Shown: one piece after another, positions 34,562 through 43,649 of the stretch
Position numbering within the stretch: position 1 is the stretch's first letter
Layout: each line of letters opens with the position of its first letter
Assembly (NCBI GenBank): GCA_963803295.1
Contig: CAWDMC010000010.1
Coordinates: forward strand, 310,001-374,000
DNA length: 64,000 nt
Direction: 5' to 3'
Origin: CAWDMC01 sp963803295
GTDB lineage: Bacteria > Acidobacteriota > Terriglobia > UBA7540
Notes under the pieces: generated by a model
Told to the model about the DNA's origin: nothing
The model's input: only the letters and a program-made list of their open reading frames with translations
The model's database searches: none
Translations under genes and position numbers: made by a program

Positions 34562-35776
34562 TTGGCACGGAGTCTGAACATCATCGCCGCACTTGATCTG
34601 GGAAGCCAGAAGACCAGCGCTTTGATCTGCCGTCCCCTGGAGGGAGCCAAGCTCGAGGTGCTGGGACTGGGCTCGGCTGAATCGAAGGGATGGCGCAAGG
34701 GCGTCATCGTCAATCTGGAGACGGCCGGATTGGCCGTGAAAGAAGCGGTGGAAAAAGCGGAAGCGGCAGCCGAAGTTCCCATTGAATCTGCCTATGTGGG
34801 CATCTCGGGCTCTCACCTTAAAGGCTTCGACTCGCACGGCGCAGTTAGTCTTGGCAGCCATCGCCGCGAGGTCACGCGGGAAGACGTCGAGCGAGTCATC
34901 GACAAGGCCAAGAGTGTCTCCCTCCCTCAAGATCGGGAGTTGCTCGATGTGCAATTGCAGCAGTACACGCTCGACACTCAGAACGGGATTTTCGATCCGC
35001 TGGGTATGATGGGCACCCGTCTTGAGGTAGACGTTCACCTGATCACCGTTTCTTCGACGGCCTTCGAGAACGTAATAAGAGTTGTGAACAACCAGGGCGT
35101 CCGCGTTCCCGACAGTTACGCCGTGTTCGAACCCCTGGCCGCCGCCCAGGCGTGTCTTACGGCCGAAGAACGCGAGCTCGGGGTGGCGCTGCTTGACATC
35201 GGCGCCGGCTCCACGGGCGTAGTGGTGTACCGTCAGCGCGCCGTCGAGCATGCCGCCGTGGTTCCAGTCGGTGGCGATCACTTTACCAACGATATTGCGG
35301 TCGGCTTGCGCACGCCCGTACCAGAAGCCGAGAAGATGAAGTGTGCCTGGGGCGAGCGGCCAGCCGATCCTACGGCCACTATTGAGATCCCCAGCGTGGG
35401 CGAGCGGCCGTCGAGTCTGGTCACCTACTCGATGCTTACCGAGATCATCGAGCCGCGGGCGTTCGAATTGCTGGAACTGGTTCAGGAGGATCTAGCGCGC
35501 TCAGGCCTCGACCGGCAACTGCCCCGGGGACTTGTGCTGACGGGCGGCGGCGCCAAGCTCGGCGGGCTTATTGCCATGGCAGAGCGGGTGTTCGAGTTGC
35601 CCGTTCGCCTGGGTGTACCCACGGGTCTGGAGAAGATCGAAGTGAACCTGTCCGATCCTGGCTTTACCGTGCTGGTGGGTCTGGCAATCCACGGCAACCG
35701 GCAGCGCCTTGTTCGCACCCCCCAAGAGCGCGGCTGGACAGACCGTCTATGGGGCATGCTGGGCGGCAACGCCTAG
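34562..35776 (+). CDS. ftsA: Cell division protein FtsA
   Basis: A 404-residue actin-like ATPase that anchors FtsZ filaments to the membrane. Seen are the phosphate-1 motif ALDLGSQKTSALI, the SHMA-type subdomain 1C (SAYVGISGSHLKGF, TREDVERVI), phosphate-2 VALLDIGAGSTGVVVY and LTGGGAKLGGLI. The last 15 residues (RGWTDRLWGMLGG) are amphipathic with two tryptophans, as expected of the membrane-targeting helix. The start codon is TTG with AGGGGA upstream; no ATG fits. Confidence 0.95.
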   Translation: MARSLNIIAALDLGSQKTSALICRPLEGAKLEVLGLGSAESKGWRKGVIVNLETAGLAVKEAVEKAEAAAEVPIESAYVGISGSHLKGFDSHGAVSLGSHRREVTREDVERVIDKAKSVSLPQDRELLDVQLQQYTLDTQNGIFDPLGMMGTRLEVDVHLITVSSTAFENVIRVVNNQGVRVPDSYAVFEPLAAAQACLTAEERELGVALLDIGAGSTGVVVYRQRAVEHAAVVPVGGDHFTNDIAVGLRTPVPEAEKMKCAWGERPADPTATIEIPSVGERPSSLVTYSMLTEIIEPRAFELLELVQEDLARSGLDRQLPRGLVLTGGGAKLGGLIAMAERVFELPVRLGVPTGLEKIEVNLSDPGFTVLVGLAIHGNRQRLVRTPQERGWTDRLWGMLGGNA

Positions 35777-35902
35777 TAACGGATTGCGCGGCATAGGCAA
35801 ATGGCCGTCGACTCAGTGCAGGGCCCATTCTCGGAAAGGCCAGTGCTTGCTAATTAAGCCGCGCATCATCGCTCGAGCAGTCAGCGGAAGTAAGGAGTCA
35901 TT

Positions 35903-37147
35903 ATGGGAACCGATCCCGGCAGTTTAGGCCTGCGGGTGGATTTTTCAGACGATCTGCGTCACGGGGCGCGGATCAAGGTCATTGGTGTGGGTGGTGGCGG
36001 AGGCAATGCCATCAATCGCATGATTGCCGCGAAGCTCGAGGGCGTAGAGTTTTTGGTTGCCAATACCGACGTGCAAGCCCTCAAGGTTTCGCAGGCTCCG
36101 GTGAAGATTCAGATTGGCTCCAAGCTCACCAAAGGCCTGGGCGCCGGCGCCAACCCGGAGATCGGGCGCAAGGCGGCGCTGGAGGACACGGAGAAAATCA
36201 TCGACGCGCTGGAAGGCGCCGATATGGTGTTCATCACGGCGGGATTGGGCGGCGGCACGGGATCGGGCGGAGCTCCTATCGTGGCAGCTCTGGCGCTCGA
36301 GCTCGGCGCTTTGACCGTGGCCGTGGTCACCAAGCCCTTTGCCTTCGAGGGTCGCCGCCGCATGGCCCAGTCTGAGCAATCCCTGGCTGAGTTGGGCGAG
36401 GCGGTGGACACCGTGATCTGCATCCCCAACGAGCGCCTGATGCAATTTGTGGATAAGGGCACCAGCTTCTTCGAGGCCTTTCGTATCGCGGATGACATCC
36501 TGCGCCAAGGCGTCCAGGGCATCTCGGATATTATTACCATAACAGGTATTATTAACCGTGATTTTGCCGATGTCAAAACCATCATGGCCGGCATGGGATA
36601 TGCGGTGATGGGGACCGCGGTGGCGGCGGGCGAGAATCGCGCGATCGAGGCCACCAACAAAGCTATCTGCAGCCCCTTGCTGGAAGACGCTTCCATCAAT
36701 GGAGCGCAGGGCATTCTGCTGAACATCACCGGATCGAGCAAGCTCACCTTGCACGAGGTCCACGAGGCCTCGACGATTGTGCAGAAGGCGGCGGCCGAGA
36801 ACGCTAACATCATATTCGGCGCGGTGCATGATGAAGAAATGGAAGACAAGGTGAAGGTGACTGTGATCGCCACCGGCATCAAGGGTGACAAACCCGGCAT
36901 GATCGCGCGTCCGGGCAGTTCGCAGGCGGTCCGCACCGCACAGCAGACCGTCAAGAACATGATGCTGAAGCGTGAAAAGCTGCCGGTAGAAGTGGCTACC
37001 GGTCTTTCCCGGCCGCAGCCTGTGATCTCGCATCCGACAGCGCAGCCGGCAAACCCCAAAGTCGCCGCTAACGAAATGCCGGCGGACGATCTCGACGTGC
37101 CAGCGTTTATGCGCCGCACCAAGCCACAGGGTCCCGGAGACAAATAG
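35903..37147 (+). CDS. ftsZ: Cell division GTPase FtsZ
   Basis: A 414-residue tubulin homologue that forms the Z ring. GTP-binding IGVGGGGGNAINRM, the tubulin signature GLGGGTGSGGAPIVA and the catalytic T7 loop NRDFADVKTIM are intact. A linker of about 70 residues leads to the conserved tail DDLDVPAFMRR, which binds FtsA. AAGGAG lies 7 bases before the ATG. The 126-base gap after ftsA could contain a local ftsZ promoter, but I cannot identify one with confidence. It is the last gene of the dcw run. Confidence 0.98.
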   Translation: MGTDPGSLGLRVDFSDDLRHGARIKVIGVGGGGGNAINRMIAAKLEGVEFLVANTDVQALKVSQAPVKIQIGSKLTKGLGAGANPEIGRKAALEDTEKIIDALEGADMVFITAGLGGGTGSGGAPIVAALALELGALTVAVVTKPFAFEGRRRMAQSEQSLAELGEAVDTVICIPNERLMQFVDKGTSFFEAFRIADDILRQGVQGISDIITITGIINRDFADVKTIMAGMGYAVMGTAVAAGENRAIEATNKAICSPLLEDASINGAQGILLNITGSSKLTLHEVHEASTIVQKAAAENANIIFGAVHDEEMEDKVKVTVIATGIKGDKPGMIARPGSSQAVRTAQQTVKNMMLKREKLPVEVATGLSRPQPVISHPTAQPANPKVAANEMPADDLDVPAFMRRTKPQGPGDK

Positions 37148-37194
37148 CGATCGGTGGTTGTTGGGCGGCGGTCCTCCATCGTGGCGCTCCCTGT

Positions 37195-37857
37195 TTACGG
37201 ACAGGCGCTGCCGGAGGCCGGAGAATGCGCGGTCGCACGGCTCGGTGGAGGTGCCGGAAGCCGCTCTAGCGCCCGGTCATGAACGCGGCTCAAGGTGAGG
37301 GTTGCTACCGTGGCGCCGATCAAGCAAGACGTCATATCCCACTGCGTGTCCCAGGTATCGCCCTGGGCTCCGAGAAAGGCGTCGGCGGCAGATCCGAACG
37401 CCACTGCGGCCCGCCATTCGCAGATTTCATAGAGGGCACTGGCGGCGAGGCAGACGCTGAGGATGAGGTAGATCAACATCTTGCCCTTCCTGAGCGGAGT
37501 GGTTCGCAGGAGGATCTCGCGTGCCACGATGGCGGGCACGAAGCCCTGAGCAAAGTGCCCCAAACGATCGTAGTAATTCCGGCTCAAGTGGAAAGCATCG
37601 CGAATCCAGTTAAACAGGGGCATTTCGGCGTAGGTATAATGCCCTCCGATCATCAGAATGGCCGCATGCGCCGCCATCAGGGTATAGGTTAGCGTGGTGA
37701 ACTGGAAGCGACGGTAGGTTCCTAGGAGGATCGCGAAGGCGGCAAAGGCCGGCAGCACTTCGAGAAACCAGGTGAAGTAATCGTGGGGCCGGATTGCCGA
37801 CCATCCGAATATGATCGTGACGGCGAGCAGTAAGAGCAGTGCCTTCGGCTGCTTCAT
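37195..37857 (-). CDS. DUF2238 (YjdF-like) integral membrane protein
   Basis: A 220-residue protein with about six membrane helices, of the DUF2238/YjdF family of unknown function. Characteristic phrases are IGGHYTYAEMPLFNWIRD, the RNYYDRLGHFAQGFVPAI motif and the SALYEICEWRAAVAFG and DTWDTQWDM segments in which the family's conserved acidic and Trp residues fall. GTGAGGA just upstream fixes the start at 37857; the longer frame to 37950 has no such signal. It is convergent with ftsZ and divergent from hpnC. Confidence 0.88.
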   Translation of the reverse strand: MKQPKALLLLLAVTIIFGWSAIRPHDYFTWFLEVLPAFAAFAILLGTYRRFQFTTLTYTLMAAHAAILMIGGHYTYAEMPLFNWIRDAFHLSRNYYDRLGHFAQGFVPAIVAREILLRTTPLRKGKMLIYLILSVCLAASALYEICEWRAAVAFGSAADAFLGAQGDTWDTQWDMTSCLIGATVATLTLSRVHDRALERLPAPPPSRATAHSPASGSACP

Positions 37858-37968
37858 GGTCCTCACCTCGGGCGCAAATTCTAACACGAGACGCGTGGCA
37901 CGAGCGCGTGGGATGGATTCCGATAGTTCCGCACGACCATTCAACGCCATCCGTCAGGGCCAGCCCGA

Positions 37969-38841
37969 ATGATCTCATGCGAGCCCTCAACCCGTGCTGC
38001 CTACGCCGTGTGCCGCCGCTTGGCACGACGTCATTACGAAAATTTTCCCGTCGCCTCGCGTCTGGTGCCGCCGGACAAGCGTGATGTTCTCGCTGCCATT
38101 TACGCTTTTGCACGCGGGGCCGATGATTTTGCCGACGAGCCCGACCAGGGCGACCCCGAAGCGCGTCTCGGATCTCTCGATTCGTGGCGGCGCCAATTGG
38201 ATGAATGTTTCGATCCGGCGAGAACACCAGCCAATCCTGTGTTTGTCGCGCTCCGGCACGCGATCCAACAGTTCGACCTTTCGAAGGCGAACCTCGAGAA
38301 CCTGATTGCCGCGTTTGAGCAGGACGTGCGTGTTAGTCGTTACCCGGATTTCGACTCGGTGCTGGATTACTGCCGGCGCTCGGCGAATCCGGTGGGACGG
38401 CTGGTGCTGGAACTCTTCGGCCACCGCCAGCCGGATCTGCTTGGGTTCTCCGACGATATCTGCACTGCGTTGCAGCTCACCAATTTCTGGCAGGATGTGG
38501 CCATAGACCTCGAAAAAGATCGTGTTTATCTGCCCCTCGAGGACCTTGACCACTTTGGCTACAGCCTGGCTGACTTGCGGGATCATCGAGTTGATGCGCG
38601 CTGGAGCCAATTGCTCGAGTTTGAGATCGGCCGCACTCGGGAGCTGTTTCGAAGCGGCTTGCCGCTCACCGAAAGGGTTGACCCCGCGCTGCGCCGCCAG
38701 TTGCGGCTCACCTGGCTCGGTGGTAACCGTATTCTCGACAAGATTGAGGCCGTCCGCTACGATGTATTTCACGGCCGTCCTCGACTAAGAGCAGTGGATT
38801 GTGTACTCCTTTATCTCAAGGCAAGACGCCCTCTCCTGTGA
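37969..38841 (+). CDS. hpnC: Squalene synthase HpnC (hydroxysqualene synthase)
   Basis: A 290-residue trans-isoprenyl diphosphate synthase of the squalene/phytoene synthase fold. In the HpnCDE route HpnC converts presqualene diphosphate to hydroxysqualene. The first aspartate motif is YAFARGADDFADE (about 45-57) and the second is the LTNFWQDVAIDLEKDRVYLP segment (about 165-184). Identification as HpnC rather than HpnD rests on the NFPVASRLVP start and on gene order. The hpnD frame begins at or just after its stop. Confidence 0.92.
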   Translation: MISCEPSTRAAYAVCRRLARRHYENFPVASRLVPPDKRDVLAAIYAFARGADDFADEPDQGDPEARLGSLDSWRRQLDECFDPARTPANPVFVALRHAIQQFDLSKANLENLIAAFEQDVRVSRYPDFDSVLDYCRRSANPVGRLVLELFGHRQPDLLGFSDDICTALQLTNFWQDVAIDLEKDRVYLPLEDLDHFGYSLADLRDHRVDARWSQLLEFEIGRTRELFRSGLPLTERVDPALRRQLRLTWLGGNRILDKIEAVRYDVFHGRPRLRAVDCVLLYLKARRPLL

Positions 38842-39779
38842 ACAGCAACGGGGAACGAGCTTCCAGCGATGGCAGAATGATTCGACTGACTAAGCCTCGG
38901 ACCACCAATTTCTACTACTCCTTCCTGTTTCTCCCCCCGGAAAAACGCCGGGCTATTGAGGCGGTCTACGCCTTCGCTCGGCGCGGTGACGATCTCGCCG
39001 ATAGTGGCCTTGATCCTGAAGATGCGCGTCTGCGATTGGACCGTTACCGGGCCACTCTTGACCGATGCTATGACGGCTCAAAGCGAGGCGAACACGACCG
39101 CGCCGGTCGGTCCTCGTCGGCGGAAGTCGCACTAACCGAATACACGCTGGCCGAAGCGGCGCTGGCCGAAGCTATCCGTCGTTTCCGTATTCCTCGGCGA
39201 CCGTTCGATGACCTGATTCTGGGCTTCGAAATGGATCTGGAGGGGGCGCGCTATTGCACCTTCGATGATCTTTCGGTTTACTGTTACCGGGTAGCGAGCG
39301 TCATCGGTCTGATCGCGATCGAAGTTTTCGGCTACTCGAACCCAGAGACGCGCCAGTACGCGGTGAACCTGGGCGTGGCGCTGCAACTCGTCAACATCTT
39401 GCGGGACGTTCACCGGGACGCGCTCGCCGGCCGCGTCTACTTACCCGAGGAGGATCTGGCAAGCTTCGGCGTCTCTCCTGGCGACTTGAGTGTGGGCGAC
39501 CTGAGCGACCCTGTGGCGCGCCTGATGCGCTTCGAGTGCTCCCGGGCCCGCGAGTACTTTCAGTTGGCGCGGCAGAGCCTACCCGCGGAAGATCGCCGCT
39601 CCATGCTCGCTGCCGAAATCATGGGCGCAACCTACTGGGAGCTGCTCCGCCGCATCGAACGCCGTGGCTACGACGTCTTCCGGGAGCGGATCCGGCTTTC
39701 GCGAGCGCGAAAATTGTGGATCGCACTCCAGGTGTATTGGGGGAGGGAGTGGTGCAGAGGAAAAGCAAAGGCTGAATAA
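38838..39779 (+). CDS. hpnD: Presqualene diphosphate synthase HpnD
   Basis: A 313-residue squalene/phytoene synthase-fold enzyme that joins two farnesyl diphosphates into presqualene diphosphate, the first HpnCDE step. TTNFYYSFLFLPPEKRRAI is the family start, followed by YAFARRGDDLAD and the second motif LVNILRDVHRDALAGRVYLPEEDL. The GTG at 38838 overlaps the hpnC stop (GTGA) and favours coupling, but the ATG at 38877 is equally plausible; neither has a clear ribosome binding site. A stretch between about 90 and 110 (SKRGEHDRAGRSSSAEVALTE) is an unusual insertion. Confidence 0.92.
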   Translation: MNSNGERASSDGRMIRLTKPRTTNFYYSFLFLPPEKRRAIEAVYAFARRGDDLADSGLDPEDARLRLDRYRATLDRCYDGSKRGEHDRAGRSSSAEVALTEYTLAEAALAEAIRRFRIPRRPFDDLILGFEMDLEGARYCTFDDLSVYCYRVASVIGLIAIEVFGYSNPETRQYAVNLGVALQLVNILRDVHRDALAGRVYLPEEDLASFGVSPGDLSVGDLSDPVARLMRFECSRAREYFQLARQSLPAEDRRSMLAAEIMGATYWELLRRIERRGYDVFRERIRLSRARKLWIALQVYWGREWCRGKAKAE

Positions 39780-39874
39780 CGGCATCGACTTTCAAAGAGA
39801 ATTGTTCCGGTTGGGCATGTTTTTCAGGCGTGCCAGCCCCTTGCCGTTTTTAGCTGCGCCGCATCGAGCCTCTG

Positions 39875-41284
39875 ATGAGCGAAGAAACCCTGATCGTGGG
39901 CGGAGGATTGGCGGGACTCGCCGCCGGGGTGGCACTCGCGTCCGCCGGCAAGCAGGTCCGCCTGATCGAACAGCGGCCGCACCTCGGTGGCCGGGCGCGA
40001 TCCTTCCGCGATCCGGTGACGGGCTCGACAGTGGATAACGGTCAGCACGTGATCATGGGTTGTTATCACGAAACGCTGCGCTTCTTGCGGGAGATCGGAA
40101 CCCTCCACTGCGTCCGTTTCGAGCCGCGTCTTAGCGTGCGGTTTCTGGAATCGGAGGGCCATCTTACCTCGCTCGTTTGCCCAGGCTTGCCCGCGCCGTG
40201 GCATCTGCTGGCCGGCGTGCTCGCTTCTTCGAGCTTCGCCTGGCACCAAAAACTGGAGGTGCTGCGCCTCGGCCGGGCACTCGACGCAAATGATCGCAGT
40301 AATGGGTTGCAGGGGCCTGGCGCTCGTAATCTCACTGTAGAACAGTGGCTCGTCGAGTTGGGCCAATCGGAGCCACTGCGACGCAATTTCTGGGATCTGC
40401 TTTGCATTGCCGCGATGAACGAGGATCCGCGAATTGCCTCGGCGGCGCTGTTCGAGCGGGTGTTGAAGCTGGCGCTGTTCACCTCACCCGCCGATTCTTG
40501 CATTGGACTCGCCCGGGGCGGTTTGAGCGACTGTTACGCTGAAGCCGCCGCCGCCTACATCCGCTCGCGCGGCGGAGCGGTGGAAACAGGCCGGAACGTA
40601 GCCGAATTGGTGATCTCCGGGGATGCCTGCGTCGGCGTGAAGCTGGCTGATGGCGAGAGAATCCAGACCAGAAACGTGATTAGCGCTGTTCCCTGGACGC
40701 AGTTTCTCCAGATCTTGCCTGCCGCTGTGCGCGACGGCGATCCGTCGTTCGCGCGGATTTCCTTGCTGCGGCCGGCGCCGATCATCTCCATCAACCTTTG
40801 GTTCGATCGCGCCATCACCGCCCTCGATTTTGTGGCCCTGCGCGGCGCCACTATTCAGTGGCTATTCAACAAAGGGCACTTGCTGGCACCCGGCGAATCC
40901 CCAAGCCTGAATGCCGAAATCCGAGGCTACGTGTCGCTGGTCATCAGCGGCGCTCACTCGATCATTGGCCGCTCGAAAGGGGATCTGCTGGGCACGGCAC
41001 TCGATGATCTAGGCCGCCTCCTGCCCCCAGCGCGCAAGGCCAGGCTCCTCCGCTCGTTGGTGATCAAGGAGCGCCTTGCCACTTTTTCGCCCAGCCCGGA
41101 AGCGGAGCAGTCGCGTCCTACGGCACGAACCTCGGTCCAGGGACTGTATCTCGCGGGCGATTGGACATCCACGGGATTTCCCGCCACTATTGAAGGGGCG
41201 GTGAGAAGCGGCTACACGGCGGCCCGAGAGATCCTGCGAGCGGAAAACGAAAAATGGATTCGCATGTGTTCAAGCGGCGTTTAA
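39875..41284 (+). CDS. hpnE: Hydroxysqualene dehydroxylase HpnE
   Basis: A 469-residue FAD-dependent amine-oxidase-fold protein that reduces hydroxysqualene to squalene. The dinucleotide fold is LIVGGGLAGLAAGVALASAGKQ (6-27) with the LIEQRPHLGGRARSF acidic end and GG doublet. The C-terminal FAD motif is GLYLAGDWTSTGFPATIEGAVRSG. Coming after hpnC and hpnD, it completes conversion of farnesyl diphosphate to squalene, feeding hopanoid synthesis. The squalene-hopene cyclase itself is not in the window. Confidence 0.93.
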   Translation: MSEETLIVGGGLAGLAAGVALASAGKQVRLIEQRPHLGGRARSFRDPVTGSTVDNGQHVIMGCYHETLRFLREIGTLHCVRFEPRLSVRFLESEGHLTSLVCPGLPAPWHLLAGVLASSSFAWHQKLEVLRLGRALDANDRSNGLQGPGARNLTVEQWLVELGQSEPLRRNFWDLLCIAAMNEDPRIASAALFERVLKLALFTSPADSCIGLARGGLSDCYAEAAAAYIRSRGGAVETGRNVAELVISGDACVGVKLADGERIQTRNVISAVPWTQFLQILPAAVRDGDPSFARISLLRPAPIISINLWFDRAITALDFVALRGATIQWLFNKGHLLAPGESPSLNAEIRGYVSLVISGAHSIIGRSKGDLLGTALDDLGRLLPPARKARLLRSLVIKERLATFSPSPEAEQSRPTARTSVQGLYLAGDWTSTGFPATIEGAVRSGYTAAREILRAENEKWIRMCSSGV

Positions 41285-41592
41285 GCGGGCCGGTGATGCT
41301 GAATTGATGCTCGATAAGCAGAACTGGGCAGGCTCATCCGATTGGTTTTGCCAGGGGGCACAACGCAGGAGTAAGAGGCTCACGCTGCCACCCTCTGCGC
41401 GCGGCGTTCCCAGAAGTCTTCGAAGCGACCGCTGAGTTTGAATAGCCGTAAGAGAGAACTCATTTCAAGCTCACTTTTCCGGAATTTCACTTTCCAGGCG
41501 TGCACCCCTCCGAACCTCCGGACGGCGGTGGTAGACCCGCCATAAGTTTGCTGTTAGTATCGTGCTTACCCTAACCCTTTGGAGGAGCAACC
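41285..41592. other. Gene-free region between hpnE and the sedolisin gene
   Basis: 308 bases without a convincing gene. A 27-codon frame on the minus strand (41463-41380, product ending DFWERRAQRVAA) has only a weak start signal. The region just before the sedolisin gene contains TTGGAGGAG, its ribosome binding site. No terminator or repeat stands out. Confidence 0.35.
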
Positions 41593-43242
41593 ATGCCGTT
41601 TGAGCGATACGTGGCCTTGCCCGGCAGCGAGCGCGAGCCCTTGCCGGGGGCGACGAAGGCTGGCGCGATTGATGCGAACCAACAGATACTGGTCACGGTG
41701 GTGCTGCGGGCCAAACCGTCGAGCGCAAAGCATCCGTCACTCGAGGAGCTTGCCACTCGCGGCGAACGTCTCACCCGTAACGAGCTGGAAGATCGCTATG
41801 GGGCGGATCCACAGGACGTAAGGGTGGTAGAGGTTTTTGCGGGCACACACGGCTTGAGCGTCGTCCAGGTGAATCTCGCGGCAAGGACGGTGGTTTTGGC
41901 AGGTCGCTGTGATGCTTTCGCGAAGGCCTTCCAGGTTCCGCTTGACCGCTACGAGTATCCGGGTGGATCGTACCGGGGCCGAGTGGGGTCAGTGCACATC
42001 CCGGAGGAGCTAAGCGCGATTGTGCGCGGAGTACACGGACTCGATAACCGCCCAGTTGCCAAAGCCCATTGTCGGATTGCGAACAGCGCTGATATTGCGG
42101 CCGCGGCTTCCACTTCGTACACACCGGTGCAGGTGGCGCAGCTCTATAACTTTCCCAACGGGGTGAACGGGAAGGGCGAGACGATCGGTATTATCGAGCT
42201 GGGCGGGGGCTTTGGCCAATCCGATCTGAATACCTACTTTAGCAGCCTCGGGATCTCGCCCCCACCGAGCGTCGTAGCGGTAGCGGTAGACGGCGCACGG
42301 AACGTGCCGGGTGGGGATCCCAACGGGGCAGATGCGGAGGTTCTGCTGGATATCGAGGTCGCCGGGGCGGTTGCACCCGGGGCCAACATCGCCGTTTATT
42401 TCGCGCCGAATACGGACTCCGGCTTTCTGGACGCGATCAATGAGGCAGTCACTGACAAGGTGAACAAGCCTTCGGTGATCTCGATAAGCTGGGGTAGTGC
42501 TGAACCTAATTGGACGGCGCAATCGCTGCAGGCGTACAACAGTGCACTTCAGGCGGCAGGGGCAGTCGGGGTGACGGTATGCGCCGCCGCGGGCGATAAC
42601 GGCTCAACCGATGGCGTGACCGACGGTCTCGATCACGTCGATTTCCCCTCGTCGAGTCCGTATGTGCTGGCTTGCGGCGGGACACGGCTCGGCTCAAGCG
42701 GCGGTTCAATCTCGACTGAAGTAGTTTGGAACGAATTGCCCAATAATGGGGCGACCGGTGGCGGGATCAGCGAAACCTTTCCCCTCCCTTCCTGGCAGAC
42801 GGGCGCCAAAGTACCACCCTCGGCAAACCCGGGCAACTTCAAAGGTCGCGGAGTGCCCGATGTAGCTGGCGATGCGGATCCTCAGACAGGATACCAGGTG
42901 GAGGTGGACGGGTCGAACGCGGTAGTGGGCGGAACGAGCGCGGTGTCGCCGCTGTGGGCGGGCCTGATCGCACTGTATAACCAGTCGCTCGGGAAGCCGG
43001 TTGGATATCTGAACCCGACTTTATATCAGAGTGTTGCGACTTTGGCCGGAACCTTTCGGGATATCACGTCCGGGAATAATGGAGACTACGTCGCAGGTCC
43101 CGGATGGGACGCCTGCACAGGGTGGGGCAGTCCAAACGGTGCGGCAATCCTGCAGTCTTTATCAGCGGGCTCGACCGCCAGCGGGGGATCGCCACCACCA
43201 CCAGCAGCGCCGCCGAAGCGCCATCGAAAACACCATAAATAG
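41593..43242 (+). CDS. S53 family peptidase (sedolisin/kumamolisin type)
   Basis: A 549-residue acid-acting serine-carboxyl peptidase. Residues 1-160 form the activation prodomain (LTRNELEDRYGADPQDV, VPLDRYEYPGG). The catalytic residues are visible: E249 and D253 in DAEVLLDIE, D335 in AAAGDNGST and the nucleophile S449 in GGTSAVSPLWAG. SISWGSAEP is the usual preceding strand. No signal peptide is seen, though the family usually acts outside the cell; many bacterial members are exported by unclear routes. The end is a Pro-rich then strongly basic tail (PPPPAAPPKRHRKHHK). TTGGAGGAGCAACC before the ATG is an excellent start signal. Confidence 0.94.
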   Translation: MPFERYVALPGSEREPLPGATKAGAIDANQQILVTVVLRAKPSSAKHPSLEELATRGERLTRNELEDRYGADPQDVRVVEVFAGTHGLSVVQVNLAARTVVLAGRCDAFAKAFQVPLDRYEYPGGSYRGRVGSVHIPEELSAIVRGVHGLDNRPVAKAHCRIANSADIAAAASTSYTPVQVAQLYNFPNGVNGKGETIGIIELGGGFGQSDLNTYFSSLGISPPPSVVAVAVDGARNVPGGDPNGADAEVLLDIEVAGAVAPGANIAVYFAPNTDSGFLDAINEAVTDKVNKPSVISISWGSAEPNWTAQSLQAYNSALQAAGAVGVTVCAAAGDNGSTDGVTDGLDHVDFPSSSPYVLACGGTRLGSSGGSISTEVVWNELPNNGATGGGISETFPLPSWQTGAKVPPSANPGNFKGRGVPDVAGDADPQTGYQVEVDGSNAVVGGTSAVSPLWAGLIALYNQSLGKPVGYLNPTLYQSVATLAGTFRDITSGNNGDYVAGPGWDACTGWGSPNGAAILQSLSAGSTASGGSPPPPAAPPKRHRKHHK

Positions 43243-43247
43243 CCGGA

Positions 43248-43502
43248 TCAGGACCGGTCAAGGCCCAGCTCGGCAGAAAGCTTACGCGGATCGTAAGGCG
43301 AGCAGTGGAAGACGCGGCCTTCGACATCGAAAGTGGGAACCTTGCGCTTGCCCTGGTTGGCGGAAATCACGAAATCGGCAGCTCCAGGCGCGTCTTCGAT
43401 ATTGATCTCCTCGAACGAGATCTGACGGTTGGCCAGAAAGGACTTTGCCCGAAGGCAATCGGGACACCAAGTAGTGGTATACATCCGAACTTTAAGTTTC
43501 AT
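43248..43502 (-). CDS. Glutaredoxin-like protein with CPDC motif
   Basis: An 84-residue glutaredoxin-fold protein, a thiol-disulfide carrier. The active site is CPDC (residues 13-16) after VRMYTTTW, and VPTFDVEGRVFHCSP carries the cis-proline region that binds substrate. AAGGA six bases before 43502 fixes the start; a longer frame to 43640 runs through a dispersed repeat and has no signal. It resembles the mycoredoxin/NrdH-like CPDC group. The gene is convergent with the sedolisin gene, with five bases between stops. Confidence 0.88.
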   Translation of the reverse strand: MKLKVRMYTTTWCPDCLRAKSFLANRQISFEEINIEDAPGAADFVISANQGKRKVPTFDVEGRVFHCSPYDPRKLSAELGLDRS

Positions 43503-43590
43503 TGTTCCTTGGGTATCAGAACCGCATCCCTTCGATTTACAAACCTGAGATCTCATTCGGGCGGGTCGAGTCTTCAATTTCAATCGGACA

Positions 43591-43620
43591 AGCAGATGCT
43601 TCGCGATGCTCAGCATGATA
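43591..43620. repeat. Dispersed repeat relic (GCAGATGCTTCGCGATGCTCAG type)
   Basis: On the minus strand this reads CATGCTGAGCATCGCGAAGCATC, matching a family of short intergenic repeats (variants of TGTCATGCTGAGCGAAGCGAAGCATCT) that I know from acidobacterial and other genomes. It lies upstream of the glutaredoxin gene. A related string sits at about 10205-10265. Recognition is from memory and the copy is degenerate. Confidence 0.4.
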
Positions 43621-43649
43621 AGTATCGACCGTTTCGCCAATTTCTTTAG

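Noticed and set aside
35945..37179. Two overlapping antisense frames of over 350 codons in ftsZ
   Set aside because: Both arise from ftsZ codon bias; FtsZ is complete on the other strand.
41380..41463. 27-codon minus-strand frame (starting MSSLLRLFKLSGRFEDF) between hpnE and the sedolisin gene
   Set aside because: Weak start signal, no recognised family and too short to separate from chance.
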